64,000 bases of DNA from Haliea alexandrii (GTDB lineage: Bacteria; Pseudomonadota; Gammaproteobacteria; Pseudomonadales; Halieaceae): positions 841,051 to 905,050 of the forward strand of contig NZ_RFLW01000002.1 in NCBI RefSeq assembly GCF_003719295.1, read 5' to 3'. Below are positions 8,873 to 16,900 of the stretch, one piece after another; positions within the stretch are counted from its first letter, which is position 1; each line of letters starts with the position of its first letter. A program made the translations under genes and the position numbers. The notes beneath the pieces are model-generated. The model did no database searches, was not told where the DNA came from, and saw nothing but the letters and a program-made list of their open reading frames with translations.

Positions 8873-10185
8873 ACGGACACCGCAGTGTTGGGAAAGCGCA
8901 CGACAACCGCCAAACCGCTATCCAGCGGGCTGTCCGCAAGCTGCACCTGCGCACCGTGCAACTGCACAATATGCTGGGTGATGGCCAGCCCAAGCCCGGC
9001 GCCTGATACGTCTTCACCTGCCCGTGCACCCACCCGGTAAAAACGCTCAAACACACGCTGCCGCTCGCCGGATGGGATCCCGGGGCCGCTATCGGCCACT
9101 TCAAGTGTTGGCGTGCCATCACGGTCGCCAGCAAATACCGTAATTTCACCACCCGCCGGGGTATATTTACGTGCGTTATCGAGCAGGTTGCGGAGAAGAA
9201 TGGCGAGCATTGTTTCATCACCCTGCATCGTCGCAGGCTCGCCCTGCAGGGAGAGCGACTGCTGACGCGCCTCGAATGCCGGCCACAATTCTGCCGTTAC
9301 CCGCTGTGCCAATGTGTGCAGGTCAATGGTGTGAAAGTTTGCCGTGATCAATTCCGGCTGTGTGCGCGCAAGGTCCAGCAGCTGTTCGACCAGGTGATGC
9401 ATGCGTTCGATGCCCTCGTTGGCGTGCTGCAGGGCACTGCTTCCCGCGGGAACCTCGCTTTCCAGATTGTGTAGATGAATCTTCAGCGCGCTGATGGGCG
9501 TGCGCAACTCATGCGCCGCATGGGAAGCGAAATGTTTTTCCCGCTGCAGTGCAGCTGCCAGGCGCAGCAGAAGCCCATTGGTAGAGCTGATCACCTGATG
9601 CAGCTCGGCCGGCGGATCCGCGTAGTCCAGGGGCGCCAGGTCATCACTCGCCTTGCGATTGATCTGCGCACTGAGTTCGCGCAGAGGCGCAAGGCCCCAA
9701 CCCACCAGCACCCAGATCAGCAGCGCCGCTACCGGTAGCCAGAGCAGCAGGGGGATGACCGACTCGAGCACAACGCTCTCCGCCAGGGTGTGGCGAACAT
9801 CCGCGCGCTCGGCCACCATTCCCCAGCGCTGCCCGCCCATCGAAACGGTCAGGGTGCGCCAGCGAAAGCCGCCGAAATTGGCATAGCGATAGCCCTCCTC
9901 GAACGCGGTAATAGGCAACTCCGGTGCCGCAGCCGAGCGCAATACGGGGTGTTCAGCGTCCCATATCTGGAAAACGAACCCCTCCACGCCGCCGCCCAAC
10001 GTCTGCCCCCTGCTTTCACTGCCACCCAGGCCAACGAGAATTTCCGCTGAATATTGCAGCTGCGCATCCAGCAGCGCTTCCGCCTTGTCCATACTCGCGC
10101 GATAGCCGTTCAGCGCCGCAACAAAGGACACCAGCGTGAATGCGGCAACCAGCATGGTAACCAGCGAGCGACGAATGGACTTCAT
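8869..10185 (-). CDS. Sensor histidine kinase (PmrB/QseC-like)
   Basis: 438 residues from the ATG at 10185, which overlaps the response-regulator stop (ATGA); a longer reading frame upstream is non-coding. Two transmembrane helices (about 8-26 and 143-163) flank a periplasmic sensor domain of about 115 residues. A HAMP-like segment follows, then the H-box HELRTP with His225. The N-box NLLDNARKYTP and the DSGPGIP and GAGLGL glycine boxes complete the ATPase domain. It should phosphorylate the regulator encoded immediately upstream. The signal is unknown; the neighbouring iron genes suggest a metal or envelope signal, by inference. Confidence 0.93.
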   Translation of the reverse strand: MKSIRRSLVTMLVAAFTLVSFVAALNGYRASMDKAEALLDAQLQYSAEILVGLGGSESRGQTLGGGVEGFVFQIWDAEHPVLRSAAAPELPITAFEEGYRYANFGGFRWRTLTVSMGGQRWGMVAERADVRHTLAESVVLESVIPLLLWLPVAALLIWVLVGWGLAPLRELSAQINRKASDDLAPLDYADPPAELHQVISSTNGLLLRLAAALQREKHFASHAAHELRTPISALKIHLHNLESEVPAGSSALQHANEGIERMHHLVEQLLDLARTQPELITANFHTIDLHTLAQRVTAELWPAFEARQQSLSLQGEPATMQGDETMLAILLRNLLDNARKYTPAGGEITVFAGDRDGTPTLEVADSGPGIPSGERQRVFERFYRVGARAGEDVSGAGLGLAITQHIVQLHGAQVQLADSPLDSGLAVVVRFPNTAVSV

Positions 10186-10844
10186 TGCCGTGGCACGGTG
10201 TAACCAATACCCCGTACGGTCTTGATAAAGTCGTCCGGGAGCTTCTTGCGCAAGTGGTGGATATGCACCTCCAATGCGTTGCTGCTGACTTCTTCGCCCC
10301 AACTGTACAGCCGCCCCTCCAGCGCTTCACGAGTCAGCACTTTACCCACACTTTCCATCAGCGCTTTCAGCAGCATATACTCGCGACGCGGCAGGTCGAC
10401 CGGTTGTGCGCCGATCAATACCGTATGTGCAGCCGTATCGAGCGCAACAGCGCCAACCGTGAGGCAGCTGTTAGCAGCAGCGCTGGACAGACGTCGCTCA
10501 ATCACCCGCAAGCGGGCGGCAAGCTCCTTTACGTCAAACGGCTTGGCCATGTAGTCATCGGCGCCGCGATCCAGTCCGCGCACTTTATCCTCGGCACCGT
10601 CGCGCGCGGTCAACAACAACACCGGCAGGCTTCGATTCGTTTCACGCAGCGCACTCAGTACCTGCAAGCCGTCCATGTCGGGGAGGCCGAGATCAAGCAC
10701 TACCATGTCGGGCGGCTCGGCCCGTACTGCAGCCAGGGCATGAGCCCCGCAAGCGACATGATTTACGGCAAAGCCTTCACGGCTTAACGCCGCCTGCAGG
10801 CCTGCCGCGAGTGATCTGTCGTCTTCAACCAGAAGGATACGCAT
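10182..10844 (-). CDS. OmpR/PhoB-family response regulator
   Basis: 220 residues. The receiver domain has acidic DD at 8-9, the phospho-acceptor Asp51 in VVLDLGLPDMDG, the LLTARD threonine and the conserved Lys in MAKPFD. A winged-helix DNA-binding domain follows (LPRREYMLLKALMES, VEVHIHHLRKKL-type pattern, TVRGIGYTVP). It is most like the PmrA/QseB/TctD group. It lies 9 bases after the SDR gene and overlaps the kinase start, so sensor and regulator are part of the longer operon. A direct repeat with 11-base periodicity upstream of the first operon gene (14589-14606) is a plausible binding site. Confidence 0.94.
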   Translation of the reverse strand: MRILLVEDDRSLAAGLQAALSREGFAVNHVACGAHALAAVRAEPPDMVVLDLGLPDMDGLQVLSALRETNRSLPVLLLTARDGAEDKVRGLDRGADDYMAKPFDVKELAARLRVIERRLSSAAANSCLTVGAVALDTAAHTVLIGAQPVDLPRREYMLLKALMESVGKVLTREALEGRLYSWGEEVSSNALEVHIHHLRKKLPDDFIKTVRGIGYTVPRQ

Positions 10845-10853
10845 GGGCTTAGT

Positions 10854-11648
10854 CTACTCGCCGCTTCCCTTGCCAGCCAGCGTATGACGCCTGATCACCG
10901 GCAACTGTTTCACCAGTGATTTCTCTACCAGAGAAGGGAACAGACCATTGAGTTTAATGAAAAAGCGCTCAGGCCAACCGATGAAGCGCAGGCCACGGCC
11001 CGAGTGCAAGAGCGCCAACAATTCCCTGGCTACGCGCTCCGGTTCATCCACCGCAGTACCCAGCTCCGCGTTCATCGCGGCCGTGGGCCCGGCATTCATC
11101 TCCGTTGCCGTGGCCCTGGGTGCCAGGTAATGCAGGGTGACCCCAGAGCCGGACAGCTCCCGACGCAATGCCTCGGTGAGCCCGCGCAAGCCGAACTTGC
11201 TGGCGCTATAGGCGGCGTACCCTGGAAAACCGATGCTGCCAAATGCCGAACCGACATTGACGACCCAGCCACCGCGCGCCTGCAGAATGGGCAATAATCC
11301 CTGCACCAGAAGCATCGGTACCATCAGGTTGAGTTCCAGCGTCTGACGCCACTGGGCTTCAGTCTGCTCGGCAAACAAACCGAAGTGATTCACCCCGGCA
11401 TTATTGATCAGCCCGTCCGCTTCCTGCCCTGCCGCGATCACGGCTGCGCGGCCCTCATCGCTGGCAAGGTCCGCCACCACGATGCGATGTCCTTCACCGG
11501 GAAGCGTCTTGCTCAAGGTGTCCAGCACCTCGCCATTGCGTGACACCAGAACCAGCGCCGCGCCCGCTTGTGCCAGCGCCCATGCCGATGCCTGGCCGAT
11601 ACCACCCGCCGCGCCCGTCAGTACAATGCGTTTGCCTGCAACACCCAT
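10854..11648 (-). CDS. Short-chain dehydrogenase/reductase
   Basis: 264 residues with the classical SDR layout. The Rossmann glycine motif TGAAGGIG is at the N-terminus, NNAG stands before the catalytic region, the catalytic serine lies in VNVGSAFGS, and the YxxxK pair is in YSASK. The Arg after the second strand (VSRNGE) suggests NADP(H). The C-terminal tail is longer and basic, as in SDRs acting on fatty-acyl or membrane substrates. It lies 8 bases after the putative diiron oxidase gene and 9 bases before the response regulator. It may reduce or oxidise the product of the ligase/oxidase genes, but the substrate is unknown. Confidence 0.9.
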   Translation of the reverse strand: MGVAGKRIVLTGAAGGIGQASAWALAQAGAALVLVSRNGEVLDTLSKTLPGEGHRIVVADLASDEGRAAVIAAGQEADGLINNAGVNHFGLFAEQTEAQWRQTLELNLMVPMLLVQGLLPILQARGGWVVNVGSAFGSIGFPGYAAYSASKFGLRGLTEALRRELSGSGVTLHYLAPRATATEMNAGPTAAMNAELGTAVDEPERVARELLALLHSGRGLRFIGWPERFFIKLNGLFPSLVEKSLVKQLPVIRRHTLAGKGSGE

Positions 11649-11656
11649 AGCGCCCC

Positions 11657-12343
11657 CTACGCCGCCAGACGCTGTGCCTGATCGGCGCTGACGCTGCGGA
11701 ACACATCCGCGTATAGATGATAGAAAATTCTGGCGCAGTGCATGATCTGGCGCTGATCTTCAGGCGGCTCAATACGATTCATCAGGTTTTCAAAGAACTG
11801 CACGTGCTCAATATCCAGCGCACCATGGGAGCGCAGATAGCTGAACGCCTTGCGCGGCAGGCCGGTCGACGCCGCGATGGCATCTGCAGCGCTGTCGGCG
11901 ACACGAATGGATGTACCCTCAAGCACGTGGACCATGCCGAAGAACCCCACCGGATTGACTCTATCAATCACATGGTAGGCGTAGGCCACCATCAACTCTG
12001 TGGCACGGTTGGGCGTGCTCAGGCGGGCGCGGTCGCGGTCGTAGCCACAGGCCTCGATGTCATTCAGAATCCATTCCTGGTGGCCGATCTCTTCTTCGAC
12101 GTACTCGGCAAGCGCCGTGCGCAACCACTCCTTTTCCGACGGCATGCGCGAGCCGGCAGCCATCAGCAGGGGCACCGTGTGGCGTACGTGATGGTAGGCC
12201 TGTACCAGAAATGCGACATAGCGCTCAGTGGTCAATTGCCCCCCCAGTGCATCCTGCACGAGCGGGGTGGCAACAAGCGCCTCCCGCTCGTCGCTGGTGC
12301 TGTGCTGCAGGGTTTGGAAAAAACCATTGCCTGATGTGTTCAT
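11657..12343 (-). CDS. Heme-oxygenase-like (TenA/PqqC/UndA-fold) putative diiron oxidase
   Basis: 228 residues, mostly helical. The start ATG at 12343 overlaps the ligase stop (ATGA); a longer frame begins inside that gene. The ligand pattern of heme-oxygenase-like diiron oxidases is visible: Glu85-x-x-His88 in EEIGHQEW, Glu142 in HVLEGT, and His173-x3-Asp177-x2-His180 in SHGALDIEH. Known members of this fold with such residues cut or desaturate fatty acids and amino acids (UndA, SznF, BesC types). Family assignment is by motif, and the chemistry here is unknown. Translational coupling to an AMP-ligase suggests an activated acyl or carrier-bound substrate. Confidence 0.8.
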   Translation of the reverse strand: MNTSGNGFFQTLQHSTSDEREALVATPLVQDALGGQLTTERYVAFLVQAYHHVRHTVPLLMAAGSRMPSEKEWLRTALAEYVEEEIGHQEWILNDIEACGYDRDRARLSTPNRATELMVAYAYHVIDRVNPVGFFGMVHVLEGTSIRVADSAADAIAASTGLPRKAFSYLRSHGALDIEHVQFFENLMNRIEPPEDQRQIMHCARIFYHLYADVFRSVSADQAQRLAA

Positions 12344-13836
12344 GGTGCCAAGCACTCCTTTTCGGGTAAATAACACTGGGCAAGACGCGCCGCAAAGTGC
12401 TCCGCAATGCGTGTCCGGCGGGGACGCCCATTTTCCGTCAGCAATCCGTTATCCGCAGACAACGGGGCCGCCAGGCGGATCCAATCCTGCACGCGGGCGT
12501 AGTCCGGTAGGGCTGCATTCGCCGCCTCGATACTTGCGTTGATCTGGGCGTTACTGATGTCCTGGCGCGCAGGGTAAACGAGCGCCACGCAAAATGGACG
12601 AGCGTCACCCAGTACCACAGCCTGCAACAGACAACCGTCGGCAAGCAGCTCGCTTTCCACCCATTCCGGGGAAATATTGCGTCCATAGCTGCTGATCAGC
12701 AGATGTTTGCGCCGACCGGATACCGTCAGGAAGCCCTCGGCATCCAGCTGGCCGAGGTCACCCGTTGCCACCGGCCCTGACGCCCAGCTCGCAGGGTCGC
12801 CCAGATAACCCAGAAAGCGATTACCGTCGACCATGAGTTCACCGTCTCGCACGCTGACCTTGACATGCGGCAGGACGCGACCACTGCTGCCCGCGCGATC
12901 CGCAGCCGGTGTGTTGAGGCTGACCACTGAGGCACATTCAGACAATCCATAGCCCTCGTACACCGGCAGCCCCCCCTCGCGCACGCGCTGCAGCAGTTCG
13001 GGTGCGACCCGCGCACCGCCCACGGCGACAAACGCCAGTGCAGGAGGAGGCTGCCAACCGGCGCGCAAGCCCTGGTCAAACAGCGTAAGCAATTGTGGAA
13101 TCACAATGAGCGTGTGCGGGTTCCATCGCGATATGGCTGACAACAGTCGCTCTGCATCGGCACCCGAGCTGCCCAGCAGCCCCAACTCACTGGGCGCAGG
13201 CAGGATGATGCTGCCACCTGCGAGCAAGGGCATATAGACGCCGGCAATATTCTCCAACAGCGTGCTCAGCGGCAGGATCGACAAGTGACGGGGCGCTGAC
13301 AGCCCGACGGCAGCCTGCAGCGACTGCGCCACGCGCAAGCACTGTTGCGTCGAGAGGCAAACGCCCTTGGGGTTACCAGTGGAACCGGAAGTAAAGGTAA
13401 TTTTCGACGTATCTGACGGAATCGCGCCACCGGCGCTCGCGGCAAGGGGCACCAAACTCAAGCCGGGGAACAGTTCTTCGTGACGGCCTGCTATAGCTAC
13501 CCCCGACAGTGGGTCACGTAGCCCGGCACTGACCACAATCGCCTCAGCGCCGGACGCCTCCAGCACATGCGCACGCTGGCTGGCACTGAAAAATGTGGGC
13601 ACCGGCACCAGGCAAACACCCGCCACTTGTGCAGCGAGATCAATGCGAACCCAGTTGGGCGCATTGTCTGCCAGCAGGGCGAGCCGCCGGACACCCTGCG
13701 CACGTAACGCGCCTGCCAATTGCTCCACGTCATGCCAGAGAGCCGCCGCGCTCACCGTCTCACACCCGTCATGCAGCACGGTGGACTGGGGCTGCTGCGC
13801 CGCGCGGTGGGCCAGTGCTGCGGTGAGCACGTTCAC
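12340..13836 (-). CDS. AMP-binding acyl-CoA synthetase/ligase
   Basis: 498 residues of the ANL adenylating superfamily. The P-loop TFTSGSTGNPKG lies near 147-158, a YGLSE core motif follows in the middle, and GDLG precedes the hinge (VSGRRKHLLISSYGRNISPEW). It should adenylate a carboxylic acid and pass it to CoA or another acceptor. At about 500 residues it is short for a fatty-acid ligase but complete. It starts with a GTG that overlaps the stop of the hemolysin-like gene (GTGA), and its own stop overlaps the next start (ATGA). It is thus strictly coupled to the genes on both sides. Confidence 0.9.
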   Translation of the reverse strand: MNVLTAALAHRAAQQPQSTVLHDGCETVSAAALWHDVEQLAGALRAQGVRRLALLADNAPNWVRIDLAAQVAGVCLVPVPTFFSASQRAHVLEASGAEAIVVSAGLRDPLSGVAIAGRHEELFPGLSLVPLAASAGGAIPSDTSKITFTSGSTGNPKGVCLSTQQCLRVAQSLQAAVGLSAPRHLSILPLSTLLENIAGVYMPLLAGGSIILPAPSELGLLGSSGADAERLLSAISRWNPHTLIVIPQLLTLFDQGLRAGWQPPPALAFVAVGGARVAPELLQRVREGGLPVYEGYGLSECASVVSLNTPAADRAGSSGRVLPHVKVSVRDGELMVDGNRFLGYLGDPASWASGPVATGDLGQLDAEGFLTVSGRRKHLLISSYGRNISPEWVESELLADGCLLQAVVLGDARPFCVALVYPARQDISNAQINASIEAANAALPDYARVQDWIRLAAPLSADNGLLTENGRPRRTRIAEHFAARLAQCYLPEKECLAP

Positions 13837-14543
13837 CCGGCGTGGTTCCGGATAGTGGAGGCAAGGGACGATATCATGGCCGCATGGCGCTCAAGCTCAG
13901 CGGCCATCGCCGGACGCGCGCACGCCTGCTGGTGGGTGAGCAGCATATCGCCGATCATGACCTGCGGGTCACCCTCGTAATAGCGACCCCAGTCTTGCGC
14001 CGCGCCACCCAGACGTTCCGGTCGGGCCGGAGCCACGGCCTGCGGCGTAAAACCGCTGCGGCGGATAGACAGCCGCACCGCTCGATTGGCGGCGAAAACC
14101 AGATAGCGGATACCGGCCTCATGAATTGCAGCAGTGACCAATAAATACAGTAAAGCGCCCTGCCCCGGCGCGGAGGCGGCCAGATTACCCAGCTCCAGAA
14201 TATCGCCGCGACAACTGGCACCGCCGTGCAGCGTATCCACAGCAGCGGTGACTGGCACATCCAGGTACTGCTCGCAAAACAGGGCGCCGTGGTTGCCGCT
14301 GCGCAGACCGAGTGCGGCAAGCAGGGTCCCTTCCCGCTCCAGGCTGCAAAGCAGGGGCAGAAACGACAGCACACGTGCATCCCAGGCTGCCTGGAACACA
14401 CTGGAGATATAACGCTCGATACGCTCACGCCGGCGATCAAGCCCCTCACAGGCATGCAGCGCGAACGGTTCTGTCACCGGCGCGGTGGCCTGCAGTACCG
14501 TCAGTGTGCCGCCGCCCAGGGCGTTATGCAGAGAAGCTGTCAC
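13833..14543 (-). CDS. Thermostable-hemolysin (T_hemolysin) family protein, first gene of the operon
   Basis: 236 residues matching the T_hemolysin family by pattern: YISSVFQAAWDARVLSFLP, LGLRSG, LFCEQYLDVP, ILELGNLAA, YLVFAANRAVR and WGRYYEGDPQVMIGDM. The name comes from Vibrio proteins said to be haemolytic. The sequence carries no signal peptide and looks like a cytosolic GNAT/autoinducer-synthase-like enzyme, a fold relationship I recall but cannot verify. With the coupled acyl ligase it may be an acyltransferase. It starts at a GTG with a GAGG about 8 bases upstream. It is not an obvious toxin. Confidence 0.85.
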   Translation of the reverse strand: MTASLHNALGGGTLTVLQATAPVTEPFALHACEGLDRRRERIERYISSVFQAAWDARVLSFLPLLCSLEREGTLLAALGLRSGNHGALFCEQYLDVPVTAAVDTLHGGASCRGDILELGNLAASAPGQGALLYLLVTAAIHEAGIRYLVFAANRAVRLSIRRSGFTPQAVAPARPERLGGAAQDWGRYYEGDPQVMIGDMLLTHQQACARPAMAAELERHAAMISSLASTIRNHAG

Positions 14544-14588
14544 GGGCCTACCTCACAATGCTTTCGATGAAAGGCAGTGTGGGGTACG

Positions 14589-14606
14589 AAACTTAGAGAA
14601 AACTTA
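14589..14606 (-). promoter_or_regulatory. Direct repeat TAAGTTT-N4-TAAGTTT, candidate response-regulator box
   Basis: On the minus strand the 7-mer TAAGTTT occurs twice with starts exactly 11 bases apart, about 45-65 bases upstream of the operon's first start codon. This is in the 96-base gap after ppk1. Tandem half-sites at 11-base spacing are the usual DNA target geometry of OmpR/PhoB-type regulators, and TTAAG-like cores are known for PmrA-type proteins. The operon itself encodes such a regulator. Binding is inferred, not shown. Confidence 0.45.
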
Positions 14607-14639
14607 ACACATGGAAGATTTCTCTACTCCAGGACAGCC

Positions 14640-16790
14640 CTAGTGTCGCTTGCGCCGTCGCTGCGGCTTGGTTACCGCCGCCGGGGTTTTAGGATAGCGC
14701 GGCAACTTGCCACCCGAGAGGTAGCGATGTATCGACTCCTGTGAGCGAATCATGGCGGCTTTTGCGCGCCGCGGCACATAATCGTTCACCTGATGCTGGT
14801 CGATGATGCGCGCCTTGACGTTGTCGTACCACTGCTGATCGAGAATATCCTGCAATACCCGCTGTGCCGCCGGATCACGGATGGGGCACAGCACCTCAAC
14901 CCGGTAGTCGAGATTGCGCGTCATGAGGTCGGCGGAGCCCAGCAGGTAGCGAGGATTGCCGCGGTTGTAGAACACGTAGGCACGAGGATGCTCCAGGAAA
15001 CGGTCGACAATGCTGATCGCTTCGATATTCTCGGAAATCCCGCGCACACCCGGCAGCAGTGAGCACATGCCGCGAATAATCAGCTTGATCTCTACGCCCG
15101 CATCGGACGCCTCATACAGTTTCATCACCAACTGGTTGTCGACCAGGTTATTGCACTTGAGGGTCATCTCTGCGCGGTAACCGGCACGCGCGTTGGCAAT
15201 TTCCTGCTCTATAAGATGCATGAGGCCAGGCCGCGTACTGTGGGGCGACACCAGCAGGGTTCGGTAGCGCGGGCGCTTGTAGGTGAACTGCAGGAAGTCA
15301 AACACATCGTAGATATCGCGGCCGATATTCTGGTCGTAGGTCAGCAGGGTGAAGTCGGTGTACAGGCGGGCCGTCTTCTCGTTGAAATTGCCCGTGCCGA
15401 TATGACTGTAATAGCGCACCTGACCCTCTTCACGGCGCTCAATGAGTAGCAGCTTGCTGTGCACCTTGAGGCCGGGGATACCAAAAATCACATCGATACC
15501 GTTCTCAGTCAAACGCTGTGCCCAGCTGATGTTCGCAGCTTCGTCAAAGCGTGCCGCCAGTTCCACCACGGCGAGTACGCGCTTGCCGTTCTGCACGGCA
15601 TTGACCAGTGCATCAATTACGCGGGAGACCTTGGCAACCCGGTACAAACAGATCTTGATGGTCGACACGGTGGGATCCAGTGCGGCCGTCTTGAGCAAAT
15701 CGATAATGTAATCGAATGGGTGGTAAGGGTAGTAAAGGAACACGTCCCGTTCGCGAATATTGTCGAACAGGCTGCCCGGCTCATCCAGGCGCGGCAGGCG
15801 AATGGGCGGCAGGGGGCGGAATTCGAGGTACTTCGGTCCGACGTTGGGAAAGGACATGAAGTCCTTGGAATTGTGATAACGCCCGCCTGGAATCAGGCTG
15901 TCGTATTTACCAAATCCGAAGCGCGAGCAGAGGTAGTCCAGCAACCGCTGTGGCATAGCGGCGTCGTAGACAAAGCGCACCGCCTCCGCCTTGCGCCGTT
16001 GTTTGAGGCTGGTCTCCATTTTGTCGATCAGGCTCTCGGTGATACCCGGGTCGATTTCCAGCTCGGCATCGCGCGAAAATTTAAAGCAGTAGGCCGCCGT
16101 TTCGTCGATATGGAACACGCCACGAAACATCTGCGGCAGGCAGAAGCGGATGACATTGTCGAGCGCGATAAACACCTTGCCCGCACGGCCCTTGCGCTTG
16201 GGTATCTGCACGAACCGGTCCAGCCGGTCCGTGGGGACTTCCACCACCGCGTAGTTGTAGTCCTCACCCGAGCGGATATCCAGCGCCAGATAGATGGACT
16301 CATCGTTCAGTGCCGGAATCGCCTGCCCATCACGCAACAAAATGGGCTCCAGTTCCGGCAACACCGTGCGGGTGAAATAAGCCTGCACGAACGCTGCCTG
16401 CCCCGCGTCCAGCTGGCGTTCGTTGACCATGTAGATCTGGCGTGCCCGCAAATCGCGCAGCACTGTGTTGTAGGTCTTCTCGAAGTGCTTCTGCAGTTCC
16501 ACTACCCGCTTGACGATGGCGGCGAGCAGGTCCTTGGCGCGCTGTTTGGAGGCGGCATCGGAAACGGTTATCAGCCGGCGCACCTCCGCCACACGCACGC
16601 GGAAAAATTCATCCATGTTGTTGGAAAAAATACCCAGGTAACGCAGCCGCTCGATGACCGGCACCGTTTCATCAGCCGCTTCCTGCAACACCCGCGCATT
16701 AAAGGACAGCCAGCTGATTTCCCGCGGAATGAACAGGTTCTCGTCGAGATCCGCCAGCCGTCTCTGCAGGGAATTGTGGGGGTCCGCCAT
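14640..16790 (-). CDS. ppk1: Polyphosphate kinase 1
   Basis: 716 residues, a normal PPK1 length with all four domains. The N-domain begins with IPREISWLSFNARVLQEA. The head domain and two phospholipase-D-like catalytic domains follow. The autophosphorylated histidine is His444 in LKVHSKLLLI, followed by GTGNFNEKTARLYTDF; a second conserved block is SADLMTRNLDYRVEV near the end. It polymerises inorganic polyphosphate from ATP. The C-terminus is a short basic tail. The gene has its own promoter region: 110 bases separate it from the SpmAB-type gene upstream on the same strand. Confidence 0.96.
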   Translation of the reverse strand: MADPHNSLQRRLADLDENLFIPREISWLSFNARVLQEAADETVPVIERLRYLGIFSNNMDEFFRVRVAEVRRLITVSDAASKQRAKDLLAAIVKRVVELQKHFEKTYNTVLRDLRARQIYMVNERQLDAGQAAFVQAYFTRTVLPELEPILLRDGQAIPALNDESIYLALDIRSGEDYNYAVVEVPTDRLDRFVQIPKRKGRAGKVFIALDNVIRFCLPQMFRGVFHIDETAAYCFKFSRDAELEIDPGITESLIDKMETSLKQRRKAEAVRFVYDAAMPQRLLDYLCSRFGFGKYDSLIPGGRYHNSKDFMSFPNVGPKYLEFRPLPPIRLPRLDEPGSLFDNIRERDVFLYYPYHPFDYIIDLLKTAALDPTVSTIKICLYRVAKVSRVIDALVNAVQNGKRVLAVVELAARFDEAANISWAQRLTENGIDVIFGIPGLKVHSKLLLIERREEGQVRYYSHIGTGNFNEKTARLYTDFTLLTYDQNIGRDIYDVFDFLQFTYKRPRYRTLLVSPHSTRPGLMHLIEQEIANARAGYRAEMTLKCNNLVDNQLVMKLYEASDAGVEIKLIIRGMCSLLPGVRGISENIEAISIVDRFLEHPRAYVFYNRGNPRYLLGSADLMTRNLDYRVEVLCPIRDPAAQRVLQDILDQQWYDNVKARIIDQHQVNDYVPRRAKAAMIRSQESIHRYLSGGKLPRYPKTPAAVTKPQRRRKRH

Positions 16791-16900
16791 GTCGTCACCT
16801 GCCCGCAGGCAGCCTCAATAAAAGGTGCCAGTCTAGCGCGCCCGCAAGCGCAGTAAAGCCGCTTTGTAGGCACTGTTGATGAAACTTTTATGACAGCTGT

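Noticed and set aside
15459..16856. 465-codon ORF on the plus strand opposite ppk1
   Set aside because: Antisense to a complete ppk1; His/Gln/Val-rich composition typical of GC-rich antisense frames and no recognisable domain.
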